From CAYGZQ01 sp964354375 [NCBI: uncultured Planctomycetota bacterium] (lineage in GTDB: Bacteria > JAJVIF01 > JAPKYR01), in NCBI GenBank assembly GCA_964354375.1, contig CAYGZQ010000029.1, positions 3,404 to 46,184 on the forward strand: a stretch of DNA of 42,781 bases. Reading direction: 5' to 3'. How positions within the stretch are numbered: position 1 is the first letter of the stretch; each line of letters starts with the position of its first letter. A program made the position numbers and the translations under genes. Shown here one piece after another: positions 25,556 through 33,598 of the stretch. A model generated the notes under the pieces. That model ran no database searches, was not told where the DNA came from, and was given only the letters and a program-made list of their open reading frames with translations.

Positions 25556-27097
25556 CTATCTTGCAGGCGACGGCTCCGGGAGCTCGAGGAAGTTGGCGAC
25601 ACGATTCCTGCCGCGCTCCTTGGCGAGATACATCGCGCTGTCGGCCAGCGCGATGAGGGCGTCGGCCGACCTCGGGCACACTTCCTCGGGATCGATGGTC
25701 GCTACGCCGATCGAGAGGGTCACGCCCAGCTTCGAGCCGTGAAAGTCGATCTTCAAGGAGGCGATCTGTTCCCTGATACGCTCGCAGGCGACGACCGCGC
25801 CCGGAAGGCTTGTCTGCGGGAAAAGCAGCGCCATTTCCTCGCCGCCCCAGCGTCCGGCCAGGTCGACCTCACGAACCGACGTCCTGAGTACCTGGGCGAT
25901 CGCCTTGAGCATCTCGTCGCCGGCCTGGTGTCCATGCTTATCGTTCAGTATCTTGAAACTGTCAAGATCGCACACTGCCACCGACAGCGGCGTCCGATAT
26001 CGTATGCTCCTGCGGAACTCCTCTTCAAGCCTGGACTGAATGGCGCGACGGTTCGACAGGCCGGTCAATGAGTCCGTAACAGACAACCTCCGTACTTCCT
26101 CGTAGAACAACGCCCGCTCGAGAGTGACGGCAAGTTGAGTGCCGATCAGTGACAGAGTGTTAAGATAGTACTCGCGAACCGCTATCTCCTTGTAGGTCAT
26201 CAGGCTGAGAAGACCGTAGATTTTCTCGCGACCGCTCAGGGGCAAAGCAAAGAACGTGCTCGCAGGTCCGCGCGGACCTGGGAGCTCAATGTGAACAGGC
26301 GCAAGGTACGTGACACGCGGTCCGCTGCTTTCCTGACTCCTGTCGATGTAGAGACCGCTTGACGACAGGGTTTCCCGCACGAATGCCTCGGAATCGAGGA
26401 TGTCGGCGAAGACCTTGTTCTCAACGATGAACAGTTCGTTCGTCTCGAGCAGGGTGATCCCGGCTTGCGCGAACTCCAACACCGCTGCGAGCGCCGCCAG
26501 GGCCTGCCTGATGAAGGCCGGGATGGTCCCCGGGGAGCTTCCGCCTCCGGGCTCCTGGGTGATCTCGATCTCACCCAGCTTCGCGATTATGTTTGCGCCG
26601 ATAAGCTGCTTTTCCAGTTCGCTCGCGACACCTGCGGCGGGACCGCCCTCGGCGCTGATCCCTTCCTCAGCTGCGTCCCAGTCGATATCCTGTATCGGTT
26701 TCCTGTGCGCAAGGGCGATCTCGATGTTAAATACGGCGTCGGTTGCGTTCTTTCTCGGGACCGTCACGACTGCGCCGGAATCCTTGGCCCAGAACTCCTC
26801 GATCAGGTAGTCGCGACTCAGAATCAAGGCCACCGGCAGCTTTGTGAGGTACCGATTATGGCGTATGAGCCTCGCGAGAAGGATCCCGGACAATCCGGGC
26901 AGGCCGGTCTCGGCGATTACCGCCACCGGCCTGAGAAGCAGAAGAACGTCGATCGCTCTCAGACCATCAGTCTCGCGCCGCACGCGAAACAGCTTCGTAA
27001 GCGGCTCCTCAAGCTCCTCCCAGAGCTTCTCGTCATTGATCGCGACCAAGACGAGAGGCTTTGAGTCGGGAGGACAGATGTCGTTGTCGTTGGTCAT
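25556..27097 (-). CDS. diguanylate cyclase with pseudo-receiver, GAF-like and GGDEF domains
   Basis: Makes cyclic di-GMP from two GTP. The 513-aa protein has a receiver-like N-terminal domain (about 14-130), a linker, a GAF-like domain (about 190-330), and a GGDEF domain (about 338-505) beginning DSLTGLSNRRAI. The active-site signature is GGEEM (418-422), an unusual last residue for GG(D/E)EF. The product-inhibition I-site RxxD is intact as REVD (409-412), five residues before the signature. In the receiver the phosphoacceptor region reads AVIAETGLPGLSG, with Glu63 where Asp is expected, and the acidic pair is missing, so it is probably not phosphorylated. It is cytoplasmic, with no membrane segment. 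It is upstream of the hydrolase array on the same strand. Confidence 0.9.
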   Translation of the reverse strand: MTNDNDICPPDSKPLVLVAINDEKLWEELEEPLTKLFRVRRETDGLRAIDVLLLLRPVAVIAETGLPGLSGILLARLIRHNRYLTKLPVALILSRDYLIEEFWAKDSGAVVTVPRKNATDAVFNIEIALAHRKPIQDIDWDAAEEGISAEGGPAAGVASELEKQLIGANIIAKLGEIEITQEPGGGSSPGTIPAFIRQALAALAAVLEFAQAGITLLETNELFIVENKVFADILDSEAFVRETLSSSGLYIDRSQESSGPRVTYLAPVHIELPGPRGPASTFFALPLSGREKIYGLLSLMTYKEIAVREYYLNTLSLIGTQLAVTLERALFYEEVRRLSVTDSLTGLSNRRAIQSRLEEEFRRSIRYRTPLSVAVCDLDSFKILNDKHGHQAGDEMLKAIAQVLRTSVREVDLAGRWGGEEMALLFPQTSLPGAVVACERIREQIASLKIDFHGSKLGVTLSIGVATIDPEEVCPRSADALIALADSAMYLAKERGRNRVANFLELPEPSPAR

Positions 27098-27178
27098 GGG
27101 CGAGGGTCTTATTAATATCGACGTCAGCGGTGGAATCTGGGTTTAACTGGCAGGGATGAGACGGATCACCGACGGCGG

Positions 27179-27658
27179 TCACTCGTCCCTGCGAGTGGTC
27201 GCGATCCTCATCTCCAGCCAGAAGATGAAGAGCATGATGATCCCCCTCAGAAACCACTGTGGAAACACGAGAAACGCTCCGACCAGGAAGACGAAATACA
27301 GAACCCATCGCCATGCGGGCGCAGCGGGTCGCCGACTATGGATCGCGTCGCTCGTCCCTGTCTTGGGCTCCTCAGAGACATCGGCCTTGTCAGCGGCCTT
27401 GGGAGCAATGTGGACCCAGGTCGCGCCGCTGCCGCCGTGAAGCGGGTCGCACGGCACATATCCCTCGACATCTGGATGTTTCAGCAGGTGGGAATGGACG
27501 AGATTGCGGAAGTCCCCCTTGCCTTTGCCGTGGACGACTCGCACGAGAGTTGTTCCCTGTGAGCGGCAATGGTCGATGCACGCGTCGAGGATCGCGCGGG
27601 CCTTGTCTGGGTCGCGGAAGTAGGGGTGAAGATCGCAATCGGGCGCGCGAGTCGCCAT
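27179..27658 (-). CDS. Smr-domain protein with C-terminal membrane segments
   Basis: A 159-aa protein with an N-terminal Smr domain, the small nuclease domain first described at the C-terminus of MutS2: LHPYFRDPDKARAILDACI, the core VRVVHGKGKGDFRN, and DPLHGGSGATWVHI. A linker of about 30 charged residues precedes a hydrophobic C-terminus (WVLYFVFLVGAFLVFP and LRGIIMLFIFWLEM) that would give one or two membrane passes. Smr domains are usually soluble, so the membrane anchor is notable. ATG 27658 is chosen because the longer frame translates the terminator repeat downstream of the neighbouring gene. No clear SD. Confidence 0.8.
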   Translation of the reverse strand: MATRAPDCDLHPYFRDPDKARAILDACIDHCRSQGTTLVRVVHGKGKGDFRNLVHSHLLKHPDVEGYVPCDPLHGGSGATWVHIAPKAADKADVSEEPKTGTSDAIHSRRPAAPAWRWVLYFVFLVGAFLVFPQWFLRGIIMLFIFWLEMRIATTRRDE

Positions 27659-27709
27659 ACACGGCCATTGTAAATCATCCGCGCGCCCCCCGTCTTTGAA
27701 GAAGCGCAC

Positions 27710-27741
27710 AAAAATGCCCCCGCCTTTTAAGGGGCGGGGGC
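27710..27741 (-). terminator. terminator of the propeller lipoprotein gene (repeat copy A)
   Basis: Nine-base GC-rich arms GCCCCCGCC and GGCGGGGGC (27716-27724 and 27733-27741) around an 8-nt loop, followed on the minus strand by ATTTTT. It lies inside the 61-bp direct repeat, so it is identical to the tRNA-Lys terminator. Confidence 0.85.
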
Positions 27742-27772
27742 TCGGGCGGGGCAAGTTTGGTGGTAGGCCGTA
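27712..27772. repeat. 61-bp direct repeat copy A (tRNA-Lys 3' end plus terminator)
   Basis: Identical over 61 bp to 30853-30913. On the minus strand it begins with the last nine tRNA-Lys nucleotides plus CCA, then about 20 nt, then the terminator. Copy A has no tRNA attached: the match stops inside the T-arm boundary. Copies A and B, 3.1 kb apart, bracket one lipoprotein gene, as the att sites of a tRNA-targeted element would. No integrase gene is present. Confidence 0.9.
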
Positions 27773-27812
27773 ATGGTTTGAGAGCATTCCCGACCGAATC
27801 GATGGAAAGCAC

Positions 27813-30557
27813 TCACTTGAAATACCGAGCGACAAAGAGCTCGTAACTCTCTCCGTGGTATGTCACTTCATTGGGTTCACCTTCTCCGAAGGTGGCACCG
27901 TAAGTACCGGCGAAATCGCCCGTGGCTACGATTGAATCATCTGAGAGCGATGTTACGGCGTAGCTGCAATCATAGGACTTCCCGCCTGCGGATTTCGCGC
28001 ATGAAACGGTTCCGTCGGGATTGTACCAGGCAACGAAGATGTCATCGTACGAGAAAATCGGATCTGAGTCCGGATACGGCACAAGTGTGACTTCATTTGG
28101 CTCGCCTTCTCCGAAGGTGCACGGTTCCCAGAACTCGCCTGTGATAGCGAACATGTCGCCGGAAAGGGCGGCGATTCCGTGAGCGATCTCCTGGCTGACA
28201 CCTGCGGCGCGTCTCGCCCAGCTCAGCGTTCCATCAGTGTTGTATCGTGCAATGAAAATGTCGTCCCATCCGCCCAGTTCGAGGGTTGTCTCGTTGGATT
28301 CGTCCTCACCGAATGTCGCCGGGGCCTCACCAGGATCGCCGCCGCTTCCGTAACTGCCGCACATGACGACTGAATTGTCCGACAAAGCAGCAACGGAATC
28401 GCCTGCATCTCCCAGTATGCTGCCGGCTCGCTTCGCCCACTGCAATGTGCCGCCGGGACCGTAGCCGGCGATGAAGATGTCATCCCCCCCCACTGTATAT
28501 AGCGTGGTCTCGTTCGGTTCACCTTCGCCGAAGATTGCCGGTTTGACATCCTGGGTACCGAACAGGCCGGAAATCACAAACGAATCGCCGGAGAGCGCCG
28601 TGATTCCCAGAGGCCTCTCAAGCTCCGTTCCGCCCTGACGTTTTGCCCAGGAAAGGGTCCCGTTGGAGTTGTAGCGAGCGATAAAGAAGTCCCAGTAATA
28701 TGGGTGATAATCCAGTTGGGTCTCGTTAGGTTCTCCCTCGCCGAATATCGCTATATTGGCGAAAACTCCGGTGACTATCACTGAATCATCCGACAGAGCG
28801 GCTACCGCCGAGCCACGCTGCGTATGCTCATTGTTATAAGAGGGCTGGCCGACAGCGCGTTTTGCCCATGCGAGACTGCCGTCCGGATTGTAGCTGGCGA
28901 CATAGAAGGATCCGTTAACATTAGTGGACTCCAGTGTGACCTCGCCAGGTTCTCCTTCACCGAATGTCGCGGTCTCCAGGATCTGGTAACAGTTGGATCC
29001 GAAAGATCCTGTGATGACTGTCGAGTCGTCCGAAAGAGCTGTGATTCCAGACGCGATATCATATCCCGATCCACCGGCTCGTTTCGCCCACGCAAGTGAG
29101 CCGTCAGGGTGAAACCTGGCGATAAAGATGTCGCCGAGATGCGGATCGATGAGCGTAGTCTCATTGGCCTCACCTTCTCCGAAAACCGCGGGAATGTTAT
29201 GGTAGTCGTTGGGGCAAAACGCCTGGCTGAACTCTCCGGTGACCACAATCGAATTGTCCGAGAGCGTCGTGATAGCGCGGCCCCTGTCTATGAGTTGTCC
29301 GCCGGCCTTTCTGGCCCATTGGAAGAGTCCGCAGTTGTGATTTACCGGGAGGTCAAACCTGAAAACCGCCGCAAGAGGATCATGGCCGGCCAGATTGGTT
29401 GTGCCGAAATCATTCTTGTAGTTGGAGTTCGCGTATTCGGCGATCACCCATAACTCGTTTCCGTAGGGGCTCTGCACATGATCGGCCGGTATCTCCACAT
29501 GCCAGATCGCAAAGTTCGGGCCGGTTTCTATGGGCACCATCTCAGATGTCGTGAGAATATGGTTGGATGACAGCACCGTGGATTCTATGACGATGCCGGT
29601 GGGCAGACCCTTCCATGCGTAGAGCGTGAAATCGGCAATCAGGTCGCCTCCGTTATTGGTCGGGCTCTCGTAGTAGAGGTCGTCGCCCAGAGTCGCCTCG
29701 GCGGCTACGGCTTCATCGGCATTTGCCGGATGATCCCCGGGGTCCGGCCCCTGCCAGCAGGCGATTACCGCGTACCCGAACTCCGCCTTCGTCTCCGCGG
29801 TCGGGAACCTTACTGCGAATCTTCGGGTGTTTGCGCTTCCGGACGAGAATACGCCATGAGTCAGGGAGTTGGCTTTAAGCCATTCGCAGGCGTTCTCGGT
29901 TGCGCCCAGTCCGTCAGCATAGTAGTGATAGGGGCACAGGGTCGCGATGGGGGAGTAGGTGGGCGGAGCCTGATTGCCCTGCGTATAGGAAAACAGCGGC
30001 ATGCCGCCGGTTGAGAATTCCGGCTTGTTGAACCAACGCGTGTATCCATCGGGACCATCTGCGAAATCGCCTGCAATCCCGCCGATAGACTGGTCAACCG
30101 AGAACGAGGGATACTTGAGATCGGCATTGTAGGCAAGGACACCTGATCCATTTCCCATGAACACTCCCCTGACATCATATCCGCTCAGCTTTGGATTGCC
30201 CGGGAAGGGATGGATCAGGGTCACATCGATATAGGTTATGGTCCCGTAGGCCCCTGTATGCTTGCCGATCACTTCGACCTGCACACTGGCAGGCTGCTTA
30301 TTAAGGATATTGACGACATTGACCGCACACATTGCAAAACGGTCAAGCTCGGCGGTTGCCGTCATGGCTTCGGGGTCAATATAGATCTCATACATGCCCC
30401 AGAGACAGATCGGGCTGGGATCGAAAGATGCCGCCATGGTGGGTGGCTGTGACGCGATGCCGTTTCCGACCTCCGGAGCGGATACAGGCTGTCCAGAGCA
30501 GGATACCAGTGTCAATGAGAGAAGGAGTGTCAGGACTACTGGGGATCGGCGTTTCAC
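27813..30557 (-). CDS. large lipoprotein with a seven-bladed beta-propeller
   Basis: A 914-aa exported lipoprotein with signal peptide KRRSPVVLTLLLSLTLVSC and lipid-attachment Cys about 20 residues in. Residues to about 420 are an unrecognised beta-rich region with several Cys. The rest has seven repeats of about 60-75 residues: 'G.A..ALSD.S.V.TG.F', then FGEGEPNET.L, then DIFIARYNPDGTLSWAKRAGG. This looks like an SBBP/beta-propeller repeat. The last blade lacks the WAKRAGG strand, which is supplied by LFQWARKAGG before blade 1: a velcro ring closure. The start is GTG 30557, with SD GGAGG seven bases upstream; the frame to 30764 is not used. Ligand unknown. Bracketed by the 61-bp repeat. Confidence 0.88.
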   Translation of the reverse strand: MKRRSPVVLTLLLSLTLVSCSGQPVSAPEVGNGIASQPPTMAASFDPSPICLWGMYEIYIDPEAMTATAELDRFAMCAVNVVNILNKQPASVQVEVIGKHTGAYGTITYIDVTLIHPFPGNPKLSGYDVRGVFMGNGSGVLAYNADLKYPSFSVDQSIGGIAGDFADGPDGYTRWFNKPEFSTGGMPLFSYTQGNQAPPTYSPIATLCPYHYYADGLGATENACEWLKANSLTHGVFSSGSANTRRFAVRFPTAETKAEFGYAVIACWQGPDPGDHPANADEAVAAEATLGDDLYYESPTNNGGDLIADFTLYAWKGLPTGIVIESTVLSSNHILTTSEMVPIETGPNFAIWHVEIPADHVQSPYGNELWVIAEYANSNYKNDFGTTNLAGHDPLAAVFRFDLPVNHNCGLFQWARKAGGQLIDRGRAITTLSDNSIVVTGEFSQAFCPNDYHNIPAVFGEGEANETTLIDPHLGDIFIARFHPDGSLAWAKRAGGSGYDIASGITALSDDSTVITGSFGSNCYQILETATFGEGEPGEVTLESTNVNGSFYVASYNPDGSLAWAKRAVGQPSYNNEHTQRGSAVAALSDDSVIVTGVFANIAIFGEGEPNETQLDYHPYYWDFFIARYNSNGTLSWAKRQGGTELERPLGITALSGDSFVISGLFGTQDVKPAIFGEGEPNETTLYTVGGDDIFIAGYGPGGTLQWAKRAGSILGDAGDSVAALSDNSVVMCGSYGSGGDPGEAPATFGEDESNETTLELGGWDDIFIARYNTDGTLSWARRAAGVSQEIAHGIAALSGDMFAITGEFWEPCTFGEGEPNEVTLVPYPDSDPIFSYDDIFVAWYNPDGTVSCAKSAGGKSYDCSYAVTSLSDDSIVATGDFAGTYGATFGEGEPNEVTYHGESYELFVARYFK

Positions 30558-30602
30558 TGTTTGTCCTCCAGCCAGAGTCTTCGGGGAATTTCTGACTGCC
30601 AT

Positions 30603-30631
30603 ATTGTGTTGCATCGGCGCAGGGTAGTCAA
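30603..30631 (-). promoter_or_regulatory. promoter of the propeller lipoprotein gene
   Basis: Minus-strand TTGACT (30631-30626), a 17-bp spacer, and CACAAT (30608-30603). Transcription would start near 30596, about 38 nt before the GTG. The 344-bp gap between this gene and tRNA-Lys (30558-30901) holds this promoter, a decayed tRNA fragment and repeat copy B; I see nothing else in it. Confidence 0.6.
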
Positions 30632-30718
30632 CGCCAGTGGGCCTGTCGCAGCGGCACGGATCCCATGCATCGAAAAGAAAATCCTTCGATCTGCCGACCG
30701 AAAGCCTCTGTGTCCGCC

Positions 30719-30757
30719 TGGGAGGCCGTACGGGAAGTGAACCTGTGACCCGCTGAT
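30719..30757 (-). pseudogene. decayed 3' half of a tRNA-Lys gene
   Basis: The 39-nt stretch matches the 3' half of the intact tRNA-Lys (30902-30940) at 35 of 39 positions, covering the CCA, acceptor 3' strand, T-arm, variable loop and part of the anticodon stem. Mismatches at 30722, 30732, 30737 and 30738 change the discriminator, weaken the T-stem and break the TTCGA loop. The match ends abruptly before the anticodon. It lies between repeat copy B and the lipoprotein promoter. Confidence 0.8.
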
Positions 30758-30852
30758 CTGACAACCTGGCGTGAGTCTCCTTTTCTGTGGTAGTCGAGTT
30801 TGTTTCGACGCGGGCAGCATCTCACGCCAGATTCCTCGATTCGCCAGGAAAC

Positions 30853-30901
30853 AAATGCCCCCGCCTTTTAAGGGGCGGGGGCTCGGGCGGGGCAAGTTTG
30901 G

Positions 30902-30913
<12 letters not shown>
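30853..30913. repeat. 61-bp direct repeat copy B (at the intact tRNA-Lys)
   Basis: Identical to 27712-27772. The segment overlaps the last nine nucleotides plus CCA of the tRNA-Lys gene and covers its terminator: arms at 30857-30865 and 30874-30882, with a short T-rich tail on the minus strand. This is the copy still attached to the functional tRNA gene. Confidence 0.9.
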
Positions 30914-30978
<65 letters not shown>

Positions 30979-30984
30979 AAAGGC

Positions 30985-31013
30985 ATTATAAACGAGGGTT
31001 GACGGAGTGGCAA
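30985..31013 (-). promoter_or_regulatory. promoter of tRNA-Lys
   Basis: Minus-strand TTGCCA (31013-31008), a 17-bp spacer, and TATAAT (30990-30985). The expected start coincides with or nearly abuts the mature tRNA 5' end at 30978. A hairpin with 8-bp arms GTTGACGG and CCGTCAAC (30998-31022) overlaps the -35 and may act as the end of the upstream E2 operon; it has no T-run. Confidence 0.6.
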
Positions 31014-31085
31014 GCCGTCAACGTGAAGTGCGGTCTTAACCTGTGAGATCGGGAGAATCCGCAGACGCCACCGAGCGATTGTGGG

Positions 31086-31553
31086 TCACAGACCCGCCGT
31101 CAGGTCGGCTCTCTGTAAGGGGAGCTTCTCCAGGTTCTGGTCCGCCCATGCGGCGGCTTCAGCGTTCAACGGGCTTTTCACGTTGTAACTCTGGTAGCAG
31201 ATCATCTCGCCGATGCGAATCACCAGCGCGGCAAGCGATTCGCCCGCGCTCCAGTGGTCGCCTATGCAGATTTTTGTCGGGTCGATGTTCGGGTGGAAAA
31301 CGGGGGTGATCATTCTGCAGAATGGGGGGCGACGAGGGTAATCCTGGGGAAGAAACACCTCTGCGCGATGCGCGGTGCCGGGCGTAGGGATGCCGTCCTC
31401 CATCGGAACGAGTCCGGTCACCTGGAACTCGAAGGTATATTTCTCGGGCGGCTCGCCCTGGACTTCCACCAATCGAATGAAGGGATGGTTGGTGAAGGTG
31501 CCCAGGATGCGATCATAATCAGCTTTCAGTCGACGGATGCGTGACTGTAACAT
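31086..31553 (-). CDS. E2 ubiquitin-conjugating-enzyme-like protein
   Basis: A 155-aa protein that is a complete UBC (E2) fold, expected to take the ubiquitin-like protein from E1 onto its catalytic Cys. It starts with the N-terminal helix RIRRLKADYDRIL; FEFQVTG opens the sheet; DYPRRPPFCRMITPVF leads to HPNI (87-90), whose Asn is the oxyanion residue; the active Cys is in KICIGDHW (Cys96, Trp101); and PLNAEAAAWADQN (128-140) matches the C-terminal helix of eukaryotic E2s. It is unusually canonical for a bacterial E2. ATG 31553 has AAGG seven bases upstream; the longer frame only shadows the neighbour. It is the last gene of the nine-gene operon, 32 bp after the RING gene. Confidence 0.93.
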   Translation of the reverse strand: MLQSRIRRLKADYDRILGTFTNHPFIRLVEVQGEPPEKYTFEFQVTGLVPMEDGIPTPGTAHRAEVFLPQDYPRRPPFCRMITPVFHPNIDPTKICIGDHWSAGESLAALVIRIGEMICYQSYNVKSPLNAEAAAWADQNLEKLPLQRADLTAGL

Positions 31554-31585
31554 CGTTCGTCCTTGTCCTCGGCCCCGCGCATAAG

Positions 31586-32185
31586 TCAGGGCGCTCGAAA
31601 TGTCCCGTACATCAGAAGCACAATCACACTGAAAATGGTCTGCAACGATCCTATCGCGATGCCGATCTTGAGCAGCGCCGAATGTATGGCCGGCAGAAGC
31701 TTGATATCGCTCGTGTGCGACGCATACCAGCCGAGTCCGTAGATCGCGGCGAGGGGAGCGGTGCACGGGATAAGGGAAAGCACGAAAATCCACGTGATGG
31801 TCTTCACGTACTGAGGAAGGTTCATCTCGAACGAAGAGCGCCGATCGAAATCCCTCGCGCTCTCGGGTCTGGAAGAGCTGAACACGATCCCGCAGTTGCG
31901 ACACCTTACCGCGGCGGCCTGGATCTCCCTCCCGCAGGACGGGCATCGCTTCGTTTCCCGGCCCCAGTAGGAGCAGGGGATTTCGATGTCCGCGCGGTGA
32001 ACGGTCGGGGGCACCCTGGGACAGCCATAGGTCGCGCAGCCCTCATTTTCCTGCCAGCATTCCAGGTGATATTCGGTGTGGCAGTCGGGACAAGCGGTTT
32101 TGGTCTCCCAGGATTCCAGCGGGCACTGACAGATCGCGCACTGGAGCGCGCCCTGCGAGTCTGATTGTGCCTGCAGATCGTTCAC
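31586..32185 (-). CDS. RING-finger/zinc-ribbon membrane protein (candidate E3)
   Basis: A 199-aa protein. Residues 16-55 form a RING-like binuclear treble clef: Cys16-x2-Cys19, Cys32-x2-Cys35, His40-x2-Cys43, Cys50 and Cys55, with the sequence YHLECW typical of prokaryotic RING fingers (Prok-RING type). A zinc ribbon follows (Cys81-x2-Cys84 and Cys95-x2-Cys98), then two membrane segments (about 118-145 and 165-191). RING domains recruit charged E2; with E2 encoded 32 bp downstream, the inferred role is a membrane-anchored E3 ligase. Both zinc modules would face the cytoplasm if the N-terminus is inside. It begins 3 bp after the FHA gene stop, indicating translational coupling. Confidence 0.88.
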   Translation of the reverse strand: MNDLQAQSDSQGALQCAICQCPLESWETKTACPDCHTEYHLECWQENEGCATYGCPRVPPTVHRADIEIPCSYWGRETKRCPSCGREIQAAAVRCRNCGIVFSSSRPESARDFDRRSSFEMNLPQYVKTITWIFVLSLIPCTAPLAAIYGLGWYASHTSDIKLLPAIHSALLKIGIAIGSLQTIFSVIVLLMYGTFRAP

Positions 32186-32188
32186 GGT

Positions 32189-33598
32189 TTATCCCCTCCG
32201 TCTTTCGAAGACGAAAGCGGTCTGGCCTATACCGATCTCGTCTCCATGCCTGAGCCGTGCCTGTCGAATCGGCTGATGGTTCAGAAGGACCAGGTTGTCT
32301 TTTTTCAGGCTCTCGATCTCGCACTCGTTTCCCATTGAGCGGAGAGCCGCCTGGAGGTCCCCCACGAGCGGATCGTTGAACAGGTAGATTTCCGCCCGGG
32401 GCGATGAGCCGATGTACATGAGGTCCTTGAAGAGCACGAATTCCTTGCCCGCAAGGGGTCCTTTGGTCATGCGAAGCCATGCGTCGCGGGCCAGTAATTC
32501 GACCAGTCCGATCATGCCGCCGACGCTCGCGCCGATCACGAGAAACCCTATGAGTCGGCTCCAGTGTGCGCTGGGCTTGTCGATCCCGAGAATGAGCAGG
32601 TCGATGGGATCGAAGAGAAGGCCTCCCAGCAGGCCCCCGATGAGCCCGCCCAGGAACCCGTACAACAACAGGCGACCGGAGCGAAGCGCGATGCCCTGGC
32701 CCAGCCCCATAGCCATGCCGGCCAGGGCCCATCCGAGCGCCCGTCCGGACATCTGTATGAAAAACCCGAACGTGCTGGGCCCGCCCGTCGGATTCTGCGT
32801 ATCCTGCATCGCCATCATGCTGAGCGGCGTATAGACGAGCCCGGCGACGATGCTCATGACGAATCCGCCGATGAAGCCCGCAAGAAGGCCCACCAGGCCT
32901 CCGAGCAGCGCCCGTCTGGGAAGTCGGCATATGATCCCGTCGGCGGCCCCAATGGCCAGTCCGACAAGGCCCGCAACAAGGGGGAACAGCAGCATCCCGG
33001 CGACCGTGCTTCGCGCGCTCATCTGCGCGAGAGTGAGACTGGGACGGACAAGGGATTCAGCCCGCGGCGCAAGGTCCAGGAACACTCCCAGGGCGATCTC
33101 CTGTGGTCCGGCGGTGAGATATTGCACATAGACGCCGATCTGCTGTCCCTCATGAAGCGAAGACGCATCGGCGGGTTGGCGTACCGGCTTGTATTCCCTG
33201 AGATCCCTGATCAGCCAGATCTTCTCGCCGTTCAGGACGACGTAGCCCCGGGTAGCAATCGGTATTTCCATGTACTGAGTTCCGAACTCAAACCTTGACG
33301 GCATGCTCTCCGTTGTATTGATCTCCTCGATGGTGCCCTGGACGTAGAGGTAATCGTTGAAACTCGGCTCAATGATCGCCCAGGCGACAACGGCCGCCAG
33401 TACTCCGGCAACCATGAAGGCGAACCAGTTCTGCATGTACCATCGTCTGCGTGTGCGGGTGACCGATGGGTCCCCCCTCAGGCTCATCTGGCGTTTGAGA
33501 AGGTCCTCGACGTGATCGCTGAGCGCCTCCTCGCGCGTGATCTGTATCTTCTCTTCCCTCGGCGGGCTTGTCCAGTATTTTTCGTCCATGGTGCTCAC
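32189..33598 (-). CDS. polytopic membrane protein with C-terminal FHA domain
   Basis: A 469-aa protein. Residues 1-50 are cytoplasmic and charged; a helix (about 52-68) is followed by an extracytoplasmic beta-rich domain (about 70-185); then four to six Gly-rich membrane segments (about 190-365); then an FHA domain (about 385-469). FHA landmarks: YIGSSPRAEIYLFND at the phosphopeptide loops, NHQPI for the conserved Asn, and GDEIGIG near the end. The usual SRxHA loop is degenerate. FHA domains bind phosphothreonine, so this protein may bring phosphorylated partners to the conjugation machinery; the role is inferred. GTG 33598 overlaps the JAB stop codon by 4 bp; ATG 33589 is an alternative. Confidence 0.87.
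   Translation of the reverse strand: MSTMDEKYWTSPPREEKIQITREEALSDHVEDLLKRQMSLRGDPSVTRTRRRWYMQNWFAFMVAGVLAAVVAWAIIEPSFNDYLYVQGTIEEINTTESMPSRFEFGTQYMEIPIATRGYVVLNGEKIWLIRDLREYKPVRQPADASSLHEGQQIGVYVQYLTAGPQEIALGVFLDLAPRAESLVRPSLTLAQMSARSTVAGMLLFPLVAGLVGLAIGAADGIICRLPRRALLGGLVGLLAGFIGGFVMSIVAGLVYTPLSMMAMQDTQNPTGGPSTFGFFIQMSGRALGWALAGMAMGLGQGIALRSGRLLLYGFLGGLIGGLLGGLLFDPIDLLILGIDKPSAHWSRLIGFLVIGASVGGMIGLVELLARDAWLRMTKGPLAGKEFVLFKDLMYIGSSPRAEIYLFNDPLVGDLQAALRSMGNECEIESLKKDNLVLLNHQPIRQARLRHGDEIGIGQTAFVFERRRG

Noticed and set aside
30558-30764. Upstream extension of the propeller lipoprotein
   Set aside because: It would translate the decayed tRNA fragment; GTG 30557 has a strong SD and an ideal signal peptide.
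31554-31946. N-terminal extension of the E2 reading frame
   Set aside because: It translates the RING gene out of frame; ATG 31553 has an SD and gives a full E2 domain.
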